From Phytoactinopolyspora mesophila (GTDB lineage Bacteria; Actinomycetota; Actinomycetes; Jiangellales; Jiangellaceae), in the NCBI RefSeq assembly GCF_010122465.1, contig NZ_WLZY01000009.1:1-64000 (forward strand): a DNA stretch of 64,000 nucleotides, given 5' to 3'. Below are positions 42,667-51,376 of the stretch, piece after piece. Numbering within the stretch: the first letter of the stretch is position 1; each line of letters begins with the position of its first letter. The notes under the pieces are model-generated. The model had not been told where the DNA came from. It was given only the letters and a program-made list of their open reading frames with translations, and did not search any database. Both the position numbers and the translations under genes were made by a program.

Positions 42667-42867
42667 TCAGATCGCGCGTACGCCCGTGGCCTGGGGGCCC
42701 TTGGCGCCCTGGGTCACGTCGAACTCGACCTGCTGGTTCTCTTCAAGGCTACGGAAGCCGTCGCCGGCGATCTCCGAGTAATGCACGAAGACGTCCGGGC
42801 CGTCCTCCCGAGCGATGAAGCCGAAGCCTTTTTCCGCGTTGAACCACTTGACGGTTCCTTGTGCCAT
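42667..42867 (-). CDS. cspA: Cold-shock protein, CspA family
   Basis: This 66-residue OB-fold protein is a single cold-shock domain: [20 protein letters not shown] contains the RNP1 motif KGFGFI, and DVFVHYSEI contains RNP2. It binds single-stranded RNA and DNA as an RNA chaperone. The ATG at 42867 has GGGAG nine bases upstream; the 13-codon extension of the frame is not used. A 27-bp near-palindrome lies about 30-50 bases upstream, and a strong terminator follows the gene. Confidence 0.96.
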   Translation of the reverse strand: MAQGTVKWFNAEKGFGFIAREDGPDVFVHYSEIAGDGFRSLEENQQVEFDVTQGAKGPQATGVRAI

Positions 42868-42893
42868 TTTCTGCTCCCTTAAGGGCTGGAAAT

Positions 42894-42920
42894 CAAGGTT
42901 CCACACCGTGTGAAACCTTG
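42894..42920. promoter_or_regulatory. 27-bp near-perfect palindrome upstream of cspA
   Basis: CAAGGTTCCACAC and GTGTGAAACCTTG flank one central base, with a single mismatched pair. With only one base at the centre it cannot be a normal RNA hairpin, so it looks like a protein-binding dyad at the cspA promoter or leader. Confidence 0.6.
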
Positions 42921-43072
42921 GGGTCGGTCTAGACGCGACGTCTCCAGCTTTCCTGAAGGTAAGCGGCGCGCCCGCAACGTCGAAATCTGCGAGCGTGCTG
43001 GAAACACGAACACAAAACTACGACCGTGCAGACAACATACCAAAGTCTCGGCTGGTTTCCATCATCCAGGCG

Positions 43073-43618
43073 TCAAAGATAGGTCTTCCGGGGGAAAACA
43101 GCGTGCGCGCCGGCCACCCGGTCGAGAAAGAGAAGGCCTTCGCAGTGGTCGATCTCATGCTGCAGCGCCCGTGCCTCGAAGGCGTCGGTTTCCACAACTA
43201 CCTCTTCGCCTGTGCCGGGCAGCACGCCCACCACGGTGAGGCGGGTGGCGCGCTTGACGTCACCGGTCAGATCCGGGACCGACATACAGCCTTCACGTCC
43301 TCTCTCCTTCCGCGAGGCCTCGACGACGCGCGCGTTGCACAGCACGAACGTGCCGTGTGACGTGCGTGCCTTCGGATGGTCGGTGACGTCGACGCTGAAC
43401 ACCTTCCGGTCGACGCCGACCTGGCAAGCCGCGAGGCCGACACAGCCGGGCGAGACTCGCATCGTCGCCACCAGGTCGGCGGCCAGCTGGACGATCTCGG
43501 GGTCGGTCGGATCCACCGCCGCCGACGACGACGTCAGCACCGGGTTCGGAGCGTGGACGACGGCAAGGACACGCCCTTCTGCGCCGAGTTCGTGCTCGGA
43601 CCAGTCGCGGAGGTTCAC
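43073..43618 (-). CDS. def: Peptide deformylase
   Basis: This 181-residue enzyme removes the formyl group from nascent polypeptides at the ribosome. All three family motifs are present: VGLAACQVGV (motif 1), REGCMSVP (motif 2, with the metal-ligand Cys) and QHEIDHCEGLLFLDR (motif 3, with two His ligands and the catalytic Glu). The GTG start overlaps the ACT-protein stop (GTGA). It may be a second deformylase, since actinomycetes often have more than one. Confidence 0.95.
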   Translation of the reverse strand: MNLRDWSEHELGAEGRVLAVVHAPNPVLTSSSAAVDPTDPEIVQLAADLVATMRVSPGCVGLAACQVGVDRKVFSVDVTDHPKARTSHGTFVLCNARVVEASRKERGREGCMSVPDLTGDVKRATRLTVVGVLPGTGEEVVVETDAFEARALQHEIDHCEGLLFLDRVAGAHAVFPRKTYL

Positions 43619-44133
43619 AGGACGTCGGTCTCCTGGGGACGGAACGTCATGTCCACCCCCAGCTCGCGGGCGACCTGGTCCAGCTCGGCGCGGAGACTCT
43701 CCACCGCCACGTCGGCCGGCAGGTCGACCTCCGCCACGACCAGGTAGAGGTCTCCGGTCAGGCGGGTGGTCAGGTCAGTGATGTTGCCCGCGAAGCTGGC
43801 CACGGCATGGGTCATGGCCGACACGATGCCCGGCCGGTCACCGCCGTGGACGCTCAGAACATAGGCACGCTGCGCCGGAGCCGCGGCGTCTTCTTCGGCC
43901 ACCTCGCGGACTGAGACCTGCAGTGTGCCGTCCGCGCTCAAGCCGGCCAACGCGTGCTCGACTGTCTCTACCGAGACGTCACCGGCGCAGAGCAGCATCA
44001 TGGCGAAGTGTCCGCGCAAGCGGGTCATGGTCGAGTCTTCGAGGTTCACCCCGAGCTCGGCCAGCGAACCGGTGGTTTCGGCGATGATTCCAGGGCGGTC
44101 GTGCCCGATGACGGTGATGGCGATGAGGCTCAC
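43615..44133 (-). CDS. Double ACT-domain protein (GcvR-like)
   Basis: This 172-residue protein begins at the GTG at 44133 (AGAGGC upstream) and has two ACT domains: LIAITVIGHDRPGIIAETTG and, after about 80 residues, VLSVHGGDRPGIVSAMTHAV. The DRPGI motif typically binds amino acids. It resembles the glycine cleavage regulator GcvR in layout. It has no DNA-binding domain. It is coupled to the deformylase gene and lies seven bases after the methyltransferase gene, so all three are one operon. A sensing role for Gly or Ser is inferred from the family. Confidence 0.88.
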   Translation of the reverse strand: MSLIAITVIGHDRPGIIAETTGSLAELGVNLEDSTMTRLRGHFAMMLLCAGDVSVETVEHALAGLSADGTLQVSVREVAEEDAAAPAQRAYVLSVHGGDRPGIVSAMTHAVASFAGNITDLTTRLTGDLYLVVAEVDLPADVAVESLRAELDQVARELGVDMTFRPQETDVL

Positions 44134-44140
44134 GCCTCTA

Positions 44141-45433
44141 TCAAACCGTACGCACTCCGGGCATGTCGCTCCGGCCGTCCTCGTCCGGACGCACGGCCAG
44201 CACCTGGTGGACACCGATGCGCCCGGCGTCGAACGACAACGCCGAGCCGGTCATGTAGAGCCGCCATACCCGCGCGCGCTCCTCGCCGGCCGCCTGCACC
44301 GCGCGGTCCCACCCGCCGTCGAGGTTTGCCACCCAGGCGCGCAGCGTGCGCGCATAGTGTTCGCGCAAGCCCTGCACGTCGCGGACCTCGAGCCCGCCCT
44401 CTTCGAGGCGGCTGACGACGTCGCCGACCGGAATGAGCTCCCCGTCGGGGAAGACATACGCGGCGATGAACGACCGGCTCCCCCGGTTCGACGATGCGGA
44501 CACCGGACGATCCCGCAACTTGACGATCTGGTGGTTCAGCAGCCGCCCGCCTGGCCGCAGGATGGCATGCAACCGGTCGGCATATTCCGGCCAGGTGGCC
44601 GCACCGAGATGCTCGGCCATGCCCACACTGGCGATCGCGTCGTACGGGCCGTCGTCTACATCACGCCAATCCTTCACGTACACCGCCGCCAGGTCGCTGA
44701 GACCCGCGTCGGCGATTCTGCGCTGGGCGTACTCCCCTTGCGCCGCGGAGATCGTCACCCCGACCGCTTCGACGCCGTGCTCGCGAGCGGCATGAATCAC
44801 CAGCGAACCCCACCCACAGCCGACGTCGAGCAGACGCATGCCCGGCTCCAGGCCCAGCTTGCGACAGATGAGCTCGTGTTTGTCATGCTGGGCGTCTTCT
44901 AGCGTGTACGACGAGCTGCCTGGATCGGTCCAGTAGGCGCAGGAGTACGTCATGGAGGTGCCGAGAACGATCTCGTAGAAGTCGTTACCGACGTCGTAGT
45001 GGTGGCTGATCGCGGCTTGATCGCGTTGTTTCGAGTGACGTTCGCCTGCCAGTTCAGCCTCGATCGAGGGCGGCTTCGGCTGTGGACCGACGGCGCCCAG
45101 CAGCACGGCTGCCCGCAGCGCCTCGGCGCGGTCGACAGCCGAAAGCTTCGGCCGGGAATCGAGTTCATTCAGCACGTTGTTCAACCGCGCCATGGCCTCC
45201 TCGAGATCACCATCGACGTCGATCTCCCCAGCTACCCACGCGCGGGCCAAGCCGAGCTCGTCCGGCTGCCACATGACCCGCCGCAGGGCACGGCGAGACT
45301 TCACCACCACAACCGGGCCGTCTACCGGGCCAGCGCTCGAGCCGTCCCACGCCCGAAGCCGCACCGGAAGCGACCGATCCAGAACACGTTCGATCAGATC
45401 GGCGATCCGGCCGGCCGCTCCAGCAGCCGACAT
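44141..45433 (-). CDS. Cyclopropane-fatty-acyl-phospholipid synthase-like SAM methyltransferase
   Basis: This 430-residue protein matches the CFA synthase family: a lipid-binding N-terminal part, then AISHHYDVGNDFYEIVLG, the AdoMet motif LLDVGCGWGSLVIHAA and ASVGMAEHLG. Family members methylenate or methylate unsaturated phospholipid acyl chains at the membrane. In actinomycetes related enzymes make 10-methyl or cyclopropane fatty acids, so the exact product is open. A good GGGAGGAA site precedes the ATG at 45433. Only 67 bases separate it from the NDH-2 gene upstream. Confidence 0.92.
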   Translation of the reverse strand: MSAAGAAGRIADLIERVLDRSLPVRLRAWDGSSAGPVDGPVVVVKSRRALRRVMWQPDELGLARAWVAGEIDVDGDLEEAMARLNNVLNELDSRPKLSAVDRAEALRAAVLLGAVGPQPKPPSIEAELAGERHSKQRDQAAISHHYDVGNDFYEIVLGTSMTYSCAYWTDPGSSSYTLEDAQHDKHELICRKLGLEPGMRLLDVGCGWGSLVIHAAREHGVEAVGVTISAAQGEYAQRRIADAGLSDLAAVYVKDWRDVDDGPYDAIASVGMAEHLGAATWPEYADRLHAILRPGGRLLNHQIVKLRDRPVSASSNRGSRSFIAAYVFPDGELIPVGDVVSRLEEGGLEVRDVQGLREHYARTLRAWVANLDGGWDRAVQAAGEERARVWRLYMTGSALSFDAGRIGVHQVLAVRPDEDGRSDMPGVRTV

Positions 45434-45500
45434 GTCATTTCCTCCCTCAGTCCTCCAGTCTTACCCACCCGCGAGGATCTCGCGCGCCTCACAGCGGAGA

Positions 45501-46841
45501 TCAGTTGGACCCATCCCGTTGTGATCTCTTCGGCGTCGCGGCACGGCGGAACTCTTCGCGGGGCATCCGCATGCGGCCCAATGTCACCACTTCGCGGCGG
45601 AAGAGCAACGCCATAGTCCAGTCGACGAGCACCCGGGCTTTGCGGTTGAACGTCGGCATCTTGCTCATGTGATAGGTGCGATGCATGAACCACGCGGGGA
45701 ATCCCTTGACCTTCACGCCGTACACGTGAGCGACGCCCTTGTACAGCCCGAGGCTGGCCACCGAGCCGACGTACTTGTGCCGGTACTCCTTGGGCTGGCC
45801 GCCGTTCAGCGTTGCCGCGATGTTCTTCGCCAGCAGTTTGGCCTGGCGGACCGCGTGCTGGGCATTAGGTGCGCACAACGCGTCCGGGTCGTCGTCGGTG
45901 AGATCCGGAACGGCAGCGTTGTCGCCCGCCGCCCACGCGTCATCGAGTCCCGCGACACGCATAGTGGCCGCGCAGCTGACCCGCCCCCGATCGTCGATCG
46001 GGAGGTCGCTGTCGGCGAGCACCGGGTTTGCCTTCACCCCGGCCGTCCAGACGATGGTGTCCGCGTCGAACGGCTTGCCCTTCGAGAGCACCACATGTCC
46101 GTCGACGCATGACTCGAGGAACGTCTTGAGCCGGATCTCGATGCCGCGTTTGCTCAGCTCCTCGACCGTGTAGACCCCCATCTCATCGCCCACCTCGGGC
46201 AGGATGCGATCAGCGGCGTCGACGAGCACCCAGCGCATGTCTTTGGCGCCGATCTGCGGATAGTAGCGGCGCGCATACTGCGCCATGTTCTCCAGCTCGC
46301 CGAGCGCTTCGGCGCCGGCGAATCCACCCCCGACGAACACGAACGTCAGCGCGCGGCGACGGACGTCCTCATCCGTGGTGGAAGCGGCGATATCCAGCCG
46401 GTCGAGAACGTGGTTACGCAGCGCGATCGCTTCTTCGACCTGCTTGAAGCCGATACCGTTGTCAGCCAGGCCGGGAATGGGCAGCGTCCGGGGTATGGAG
46501 CCCAGCGCGACGACGAGGATGTCGTACTCGAGCTGGTAGGGCTCGCCGGCCTCGGGTTCGATCGTCACGGCTTTGTCGCCATGGGCGATCGAGGTGATCC
46601 GGCCGGTGATGACGTCGCACTTGCGCAGCACGCGGCGCAGCGGCACGACGACGTGCCGGGGTTCCAAGGCGCCGGCCGACGCCTCGGGCAGGAACGGCTG
46701 GTAGGTCATATAGGAGCGGGGATCAACGACCGTGATCCGGGCCTGGCCCCGGCGCAGCTTCTTCTGCAGGCCCAGTGCCGTGTACATGCCGACGTAGCCG
46801 CCGCCCAGGATCAAGATGTGTGGAACTCTGTCTCGGGTCAT
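45501..46841 (-). CDS. ndh: Type II NADH:quinone dehydrogenase (NDH-2)
   Basis: This 446-residue flavoprotein starts at the ATG at 46841. The FAD motif is HILILGGGYVGMYTALGL and the NAD motif is FVFVGGGFAGAEALGEL. DDAWAAGDNAAVPDL is the typical FAD-binding Asp motif, and VRQAKLLAKNIAATL follows. It passes electrons from NADH to menaquinone without proton pumping and is a peripheral membrane protein with a C-terminal amphipathic part. The long N-terminal extension in the same frame is not supported. Confidence 0.94.
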   Translation of the reverse strand: MTRDRVPHILILGGGYVGMYTALGLQKKLRRGQARITVVDPRSYMTYQPFLPEASAGALEPRHVVVPLRRVLRKCDVITGRITSIAHGDKAVTIEPEAGEPYQLEYDILVVALGSIPRTLPIPGLADNGIGFKQVEEAIALRNHVLDRLDIAASTTDEDVRRRALTFVFVGGGFAGAEALGELENMAQYARRYYPQIGAKDMRWVLVDAADRILPEVGDEMGVYTVEELSKRGIEIRLKTFLESCVDGHVVLSKGKPFDADTIVWTAGVKANPVLADSDLPIDDRGRVSCAATMRVAGLDDAWAAGDNAAVPDLTDDDPDALCAPNAQHAVRQAKLLAKNIAATLNGGQPKEYRHKYVGSVASLGLYKGVAHVYGVKVKGFPAWFMHRTYHMSKMPTFNRKARVLVDWTMALLFRREVVTLGRMRMPREEFRRAATPKRSQRDGSN

Positions 46842-47060
46842 CTTCACTCTGTACCCCTGGCTTCTCGATGCAAGACGAGTAATGGCGCGCCGTTGCAAGC
46901 CACTCCGGGTTCGTTCTCCCGGCACGGTTCCACACTATCGAGCTTGTGAACACATTCACAAGCCGTTTGGTGAATGATCTCGGCACAACTATGCGACCCG
47001 AAGGCGGCGAGTTCGCCCCGGCCTCCCCTGGGGCCCAGCCTGTCGGTGATCGTTGCGACG

Positions 47061-48011
47061 TCAGGTCAGCTGCCGCTTGCCCTCGGCGATCATCTCGAGC
47101 CCGCGCAGCCAGTCCGCGCCCTCTCCCGCCGGACCGGTGACGAGTTCATCGACCCCGACGTCGAGGTAGGCCCCTAAGGCGTCGACCACCTGCCCAACGC
47201 TCTGCGCGATCGGGATCCGCGCGGCCTCCTCGGCCGTGATAAAGCCCTCAGCCACCAACCCCGCCGCCCGCTCATCGCGGGCCTTGCCGGCCGCGCCCGC
47301 GACTCCGAGCGTCACCTCGGGTGCGACGGTCACCCGCGGCATCGGCATCCCGACTTCAGCCGCGATCTCCCGAAGCCGGTCTAGTCCAGGCCGCAACGTC
47401 TCCGGACCACCGCTGCCCGCGCCCCCGCCGAACCAACCGCCGTGCCGGACCGCCCGAGCCAGCACGGCGTCGGCGTTGCCGGCGATGCGCAACGGCGGCA
47501 TCGGCGTGGCCGGCTGCAATGCGATCGGAACCCCGGCACCGTCGGGATCCACCTTCTCACCCGCCACCAGGCGCGGCAGCGTGTCGAGGGCGTCATCCAG
47601 CCACGGGCCACGGCGTTTCGTCGGCGCACGAACGGCCCGCCAGAAGGGCTCTCCGGTGAATCCGCCGATCCCCGTGCCCAGCACCAGCCGGTTGCCGGAG
47701 ATGTACTGCAGGGTCTGAACCTGGGTTGCGGTCCAGGCGAGTTGTCGCAACGGCAATGCGAGGATGCAGGTCCCCAGTTCGATCCGGTTCGTCGCCCCGG
47801 CGGCGGCCGCGAGCACCGTCATCGGCTCGAGGGCCGGACGAGAGTCGCCGGTGATCACGTCCGGAACCCAGACGGAGTCAAGGCCCGCCTGCTCGACTTC
47901 ACGCGCCGCCGCCGGGACGTTGTCCAACGTGCTGGCGTCGTCTCCGACCTCGGCAATGATGCTGAGTGTGATCCCAATGTGTGGGGTTGATGCGGTGCCG
48001 TCAGCAGGCAT
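47061..48011 (-). CDS. LLM-class (luciferase-like) flavin/F420-dependent oxidoreductase
   Basis: This 316-residue protein is a bacterial-luciferase-fold TIM barrel: VEQAGLDSVWVPDVI, AAGATNRIELGTCILALPLR and NRLVLGTGIGGFTGEPF are family segments. In actinomycetes such proteins use coenzyme F420 more often than FMN. The ATG at 48011 has GGAGAA seven bases upstream. A long inverted repeat lies upstream between it and metI. Substrate unknown. Confidence 0.88.
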   Translation of the reverse strand: MPADGTASTPHIGITLSIIAEVGDDASTLDNVPAAAREVEQAGLDSVWVPDVITGDSRPALEPMTVLAAAAGATNRIELGTCILALPLRQLAWTATQVQTLQYISGNRLVLGTGIGGFTGEPFWRAVRAPTKRRGPWLDDALDTLPRLVAGEKVDPDGAGVPIALQPATPMPPLRIAGNADAVLARAVRHGGWFGGGAGSGGPETLRPGLDRLREIAAEVGMPMPRVTVAPEVTLGVAGAAGKARDERAAGLVAEGFITAEEAARIPIAQSVGQVVDALGAYLDVGVDELVTGPAGEGADWLRGLEMIAEGKRQLT

Positions 48012-48103
48012 GTCGACGTTCTCCGTTCGCCCGCTCGATCTATCCACCCAAGCGTCAAACATGAACCAAAGTTCAAGTCAAACCGGAGACAGCTACGTGC
48101 GCC

Positions 48104-48171
48104 ACTTCAATACCGCCAGGTGGCGTTAAAGCCGGATATGGCTGCGAATCGCCATCTGGCGGTATTGAAGT
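48104..48171. terminator. 22-bp inverted repeat after metI
   Basis: The arms at 48104-48125 and 48150-48171 pair at 21 of 22 positions (ACTTCAATACCGCCA core) around a 24-base loop that itself has a small AGCC/GGCT hairpin. It lies 21 bases after the metI stop, suiting a terminator of the metQNI operon. The arm length is unusual. Confidence 0.65.
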
Positions 48172-48191
48172 CGGAGGAAAACCGCGTCACA

Positions 48192-48854
48192 TCAGCGGTG
48201 CAGTGCCTTCCGGGCCAGCCAGTTGCCGAGCATCTGAGCAAGCTGGACAAGAAGGATGATCACGACGACGGTCACGAACGTCACTTCCCAGTTGAACCGC
48301 TGATAGCCGTAGACGATCGCGAAGTCGCCGAGCCCGCCGCCACCCACATAGCCGGCCAGCGCCGACATGTCGATGATGCCGATCAGCAGGAACGTGTACC
48401 CCAGGATCAGCGGCGCGAGCGCCTCCGGGATGAGCACCGTCATGATGATGCGCATCCTGGACGCGCCCATCGCCCGGGCCGCCTCGATCACGCCGGGGTC
48501 CGTAGCCACCAGGTTCTGCTCGACGATGCGTGCCGTGACGAAGGTCGCCATGATCGACATAGCGAAGATGACGGCGTCGTTGCCGATGGTGGTACCGATG
48601 GTCGCCAACGTCAGCGGCCCCACAGCCGTGATGAAGATGATGAACGGGATCGGCCGGACGATGTTGACCGCGACGTTCAGGACGGCGAAGACGACGGCGT
48701 TCTCGAGCAGGTTGCCCTTGCGGGTCGCATAGAGCAACACCCCGATGATCAGCCCTAGGAGCCCTCCGACCAGCAACGTGACCGAGACCATGTACAGCGT
48801 CTCGCGGACCGATTCGAGCAAGATCGGGGTGAGGGTGGACCAGTCCCGGTTCAT
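48192..48854 (-). CDS. metI: Methionine ABC importer permease MetI
   Basis: This 220-residue permease has five hydrophobic segments and the EAA loop VIEAARAMGASRMRIIMTV. RPIPFIIFITAVGP and GGGGLGDFAIVYGYQRF are conserved in MetI. It forms the membrane pore for uptake of D- and L-methionine with MetN and MetQ. Its ATG overlaps the metN stop (ATGA). Confidence 0.96.
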   Translation of the reverse strand: MNRDWSTLTPILLESVRETLYMVSVTLLVGGLLGLIIGVLLYATRKGNLLENAVVFAVLNVAVNIVRPIPFIIFITAVGPLTLATIGTTIGNDAVIFAMSIMATFVTARIVEQNLVATDPGVIEAARAMGASRMRIIMTVLIPEALAPLILGYTFLLIGIIDMSALAGYVGGGGLGDFAIVYGYQRFNWEVTFVTVVVIILLVQLAQMLGNWLARKALHR

Positions 48855-50005
48855 CTCGGCCCTCCGTGCCGCCTGATGGCGTCGATGGCCGGACCATACG
48901 GGTCGGCGGGTCCGCGCGGCGGATCGTCACCAGCCGATCCCGGCGGTGCGTCCCCAGTTACCGCCGACGGGTCGTCACGCGGATCAGCGGCGGTACCGAG
49001 GTCGTGCACGTCAGTGGTGCCGCGCAGGTCGGCGATGAGCGCGTCGATAGCCGCGCCGTCACCGCCGAGTTCGACCGTCAGGCTGCCGAAGGGACGCTCG
49101 TCGATCTCGGTGATGCCCCCGAACACAATGGTTCCGTCCACACCGTGTGCGCGCAGCACCGCCGTGAGATCGTTCGCCTTGCCGCCGCCTTCGCGGATGC
49201 CGACGGTGATCATCCTGCCCGGGTGCCGGTGCCGGAGCCGTTCCAGAGCCTCGGGGCTGGGCCGGTCCTTCAGCGTCGTCGCGACAAAGCGGCGGGTAGC
49301 ACGCTCCCGAGGCGAGGCGAACACGTCGTAGACGCGCCCGTGTTCGACGACCCTGCCCTGCTCCATGACAGCTACCCGCTGGCCGATGGAACGCACGACG
49401 TCCATCTCGTGGGTGATCACGACGATGGTGATGCCGAGTTCCCGGTTGACCCGCTTCAGCAGCGTGAGCACGTCCTGAGTGGTATCCGGATCGAGCGCGC
49501 TCGTCGCTTCATCGGCCAGGAGAATCTTCGGCGAGGTCGCCAGCGCCCGGGCGATCCCGACTCGCTGTTTCTGGCCCCCGGACAACTGACCTGGGTAGGA
49601 CCGCGCCTTGTCCGCGATCCCGACGAACTCGAGGAGTTCGGCCACCCGTTCCTGGCGTTTCTGCTTCGGCCATTTGGCGACCTTGAGCGGGTAGGCGACG
49701 TTACCGGCCACGGTCCGCGAGTTCATCAGGTTGAACTGCTGGAAGATCATTCCGATGCCGGCTCGCAACTGCCGCAGCTGCGCCTCTCCCATGGCGGTGA
49801 CATCCTGACCGTCGACGAGCAACTGGCCCGAGCTCACCCGCTCCAGCGCGTTCACCAACCGGACCAGTGTGCTCTTGCCGGCGCCCGAGTAGCCGATCAC
49901 GCCGAAGATCTCGCCCCGCCCGATGTCGAGCGTGACCGAATCGACGGCCCGGACAGCGTCCGGGCCGTCGCCGAAGACCTTCGTGACCTCGCGAAAGCTG
50001 ATCAT
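48851..50005 (-). CDS. metN: Methionine ABC importer ATPase MetN with NIL domain
   Basis: This 384-residue ATPase has Walker A GYSGAGKST, signature LSGGQKQRVGIARAL and Walker B ILLADEATSALD. The C-terminal NIL domain (about 255-335, MITVGIREGGGKANDLTAVL) binds methionine and causes trans-inhibition in MetNI. A Pro/Asp/Gly-rich tail of about 45 residues beyond the NIL domain is extra. ATG overlaps the metQ stop and its own stop overlaps metI, so the three are tightly coupled. Confidence 0.96.
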   Translation of the reverse strand: MISFREVTKVFGDGPDAVRAVDSVTLDIGRGEIFGVIGYSGAGKSTLVRLVNALERVSSGQLLVDGQDVTAMGEAQLRQLRAGIGMIFQQFNLMNSRTVAGNVAYPLKVAKWPKQKRQERVAELLEFVGIADKARSYPGQLSGGQKQRVGIARALATSPKILLADEATSALDPDTTQDVLTLLKRVNRELGITIVVITHEMDVVRSIGQRVAVMEQGRVVEHGRVYDVFASPRERATRRFVATTLKDRPSPEALERLRHRHPGRMITVGIREGGGKANDLTAVLRAHGVDGTIVFGGITEIDERPFGSLTVELGGDGAAIDALIADLRGTTDVHDLGTAADPRDDPSAVTGDAPPGSAGDDPPRGPADPYGPAIDAIRRHGGPR

Positions 50006-50892
50006 GGAGTGGTGAGGTTCGTTTCGATCTCGTCGAGGATCTCCTGCAACTCGGTCGCCGGGTTGTCGACGAACACGGCGGTGCCGCCGGAAGCGTGCGA
50101 GGCCGCTTCCTGCACCTCGTCAGTGTGATACAGCTCGATCAGCCGCTGGAACGTCTCGTTGTCCTGATCACCCGCCCGGGACGCCCAGATGTTGATGTAA
50201 GGGCGCGCACCGGGGCTGTCGGCCTCGTCCTGATAGAGCGCGTCCGAGGGGTCCAGACCAGCGTCGGTGACGAAGTCGTTGTTGATGATCGACGCATCGA
50301 CACTGTTCAGCGCCACGGCCGTCTGCTCCGCACCAACCGGCGTCACCGACACCCTGGACTCGTCCTCGACAATGTCCGACGGCAACGACGTAGAGTCGCC
50401 GCCACCTTCCAGAGTGATCAGCCCGGCGTCCTGGAGCACCAGCAACGCTCGTGCCTGGTTGGTCTCGTCGTTCGGGATGGCGACTTCGCCACCCTCGGGA
50501 ATCTCGTCGAGCGACGAATGCTCGGTCGAGTACAGGCCGAGCGGATAGATCGCCGTGGCCCCGACGGGGGTGAGCTCCTCACCGTTACCGACGTTGTACG
50601 CGGCGAGGTACTGCAGGTGCTGGAACTGATTCAGGTCCAGCTGTCCCTGCGACAGAGCGGGGTTCGGCTGCGTGTAGTCGGTGAAGTTGATCAGCTCGAC
50701 CTCGATGCCTTCTTCGGTCGCGAGATCGGTGAACACCTTCCAGTGGTCGTCAGCGGCACCGACGACGCCGATCTTGATCGGCTCCCCGTCCTGACCAGAG
50801 GCGGCCTGGTTGTTGTCATCACCGCCGCACGCGGCAAGTAGCAGCGCGCCACCGGTGATCGCGGCGACCAGCGTCGCATTTCGACGAATCAT
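50002..50892 (-). CDS. metQ: Methionine-binding lipoprotein MetQ (NlpA family)
   Basis: This 296-residue lipoprotein has the signal AAITGGALLLAACGG and the NlpA-family body: KIGVVGAADDHWKVFTDLA, ELINFTDYTQPNPALSQG, LDLNQFQHLQYL. The ATG at 50892 has GGAAGGA eight bases upstream. It delivers methionine to MetNI. First gene of the operon; its 5' region is GC-rich and able to fold, but I could not match it to a known SAM riboswitch. Confidence 0.95.
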   Translation of the reverse strand: MIRRNATLVAAITGGALLLAACGGDDNNQAASGQDGEPIKIGVVGAADDHWKVFTDLATEEGIEVELINFTDYTQPNPALSQGQLDLNQFQHLQYLAAYNVGNGEELTPVGATAIYPLGLYSTEHSSLDEIPEGGEVAIPNDETNQARALLVLQDAGLITLEGGGDSTSLPSDIVEDESRVSVTPVGAEQTAVALNSVDASIINNDFVTDAGLDPSDALYQDEADSPGARPYINIWASRAGDQDNETFQRLIELYHTDEVQEAASHASGGTAVFVDNPATELQEILDEIETNLTTP

Positions 50893-51376
50893 GAGGGTTG
50901 TCCTTCCGCAGAGATGGTCCACGCCACGGGTTGCCCTGGCGCAGTGGAGGTGACTGGGTGCGGGGATGACCGCGCCGGCCAGCAGCCCAGCTGCCGGTCG
51001 CAGGGACCGGCGGTGAGGCGCTACCGGGAGGTCGCGTCCAGACGATGCCGTCTCCGGCTCTGAGCCCGCTTATCGCCCGATAGCACCGACTGAATCGGCT
51101 TGTCCGGTGACGACGTCAGACGCGACAGCCGCGCATGCGCATCAGACACATGGCCATGCCACAGCCGTGTGCTGTCGGCCTGGCCTGGAACGTGTCGATG
51201 CAGTCGCGGGACATAGCCAACCATCATGAGCGCTAGACCGCCGGCCTTCAACTTCAACAAGGCGCAAGTCCATATATTGGACTCGATATGACCGAATTGT
51301 GAGACGCATCGCCAGCCAGTCACTCTCGGTGCCGTTTTAATTGACCGATCGTTCCAGATAAGCTACGGTTATCCTC
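50893..51376. other. Divergent intergenic region metQ / TetR, no supported gene
   Basis: These 484 bases separate metQ (minus) from tetR (plus). The metQ side is GC-rich with several possible hairpins: a GCCGGTC/GACCGGC stem at about 50995-51013 and a CGCCA-GGG-CAA-CCC-G-TGGCG hairpin at about 50922-50942. The middle has an AT-rich dyad AGTCCA-TATAT-TGGACT at 51267-51283. An open frame at 51021-51323 has no ribosome binding site and no recognisable protein features. Confidence 0.6.
51341..51369 (+). promoter_or_regulatory. Promoter of tetR-MFS-SDR operon with overlapping dyad
   Basis: TTGACC (51341-51346) and TACGGT (51364-51369) are spaced by 17 bases, so transcription would begin near 51376, at the ATG itself: a leaderless mRNA. 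The imperfect dyad GACCGATCGTTC overlaps the -35 box and spacer and is a likely TetR operator. Confidence 0.5.

Noticed and set aside
50893-51060. SAM riboswitch upstream of metQ
   Set aside because: Hairpins are present but the conserved cores of SAM-I or SAM-IV could not be aligned, so it is reported only as a structured leader.
51021-51323. 100-codon minus-strand open frame before metQ
   Set aside because: No ribosome binding site, no domain, Arg/His/Ser-rich composition unlike real genes here.
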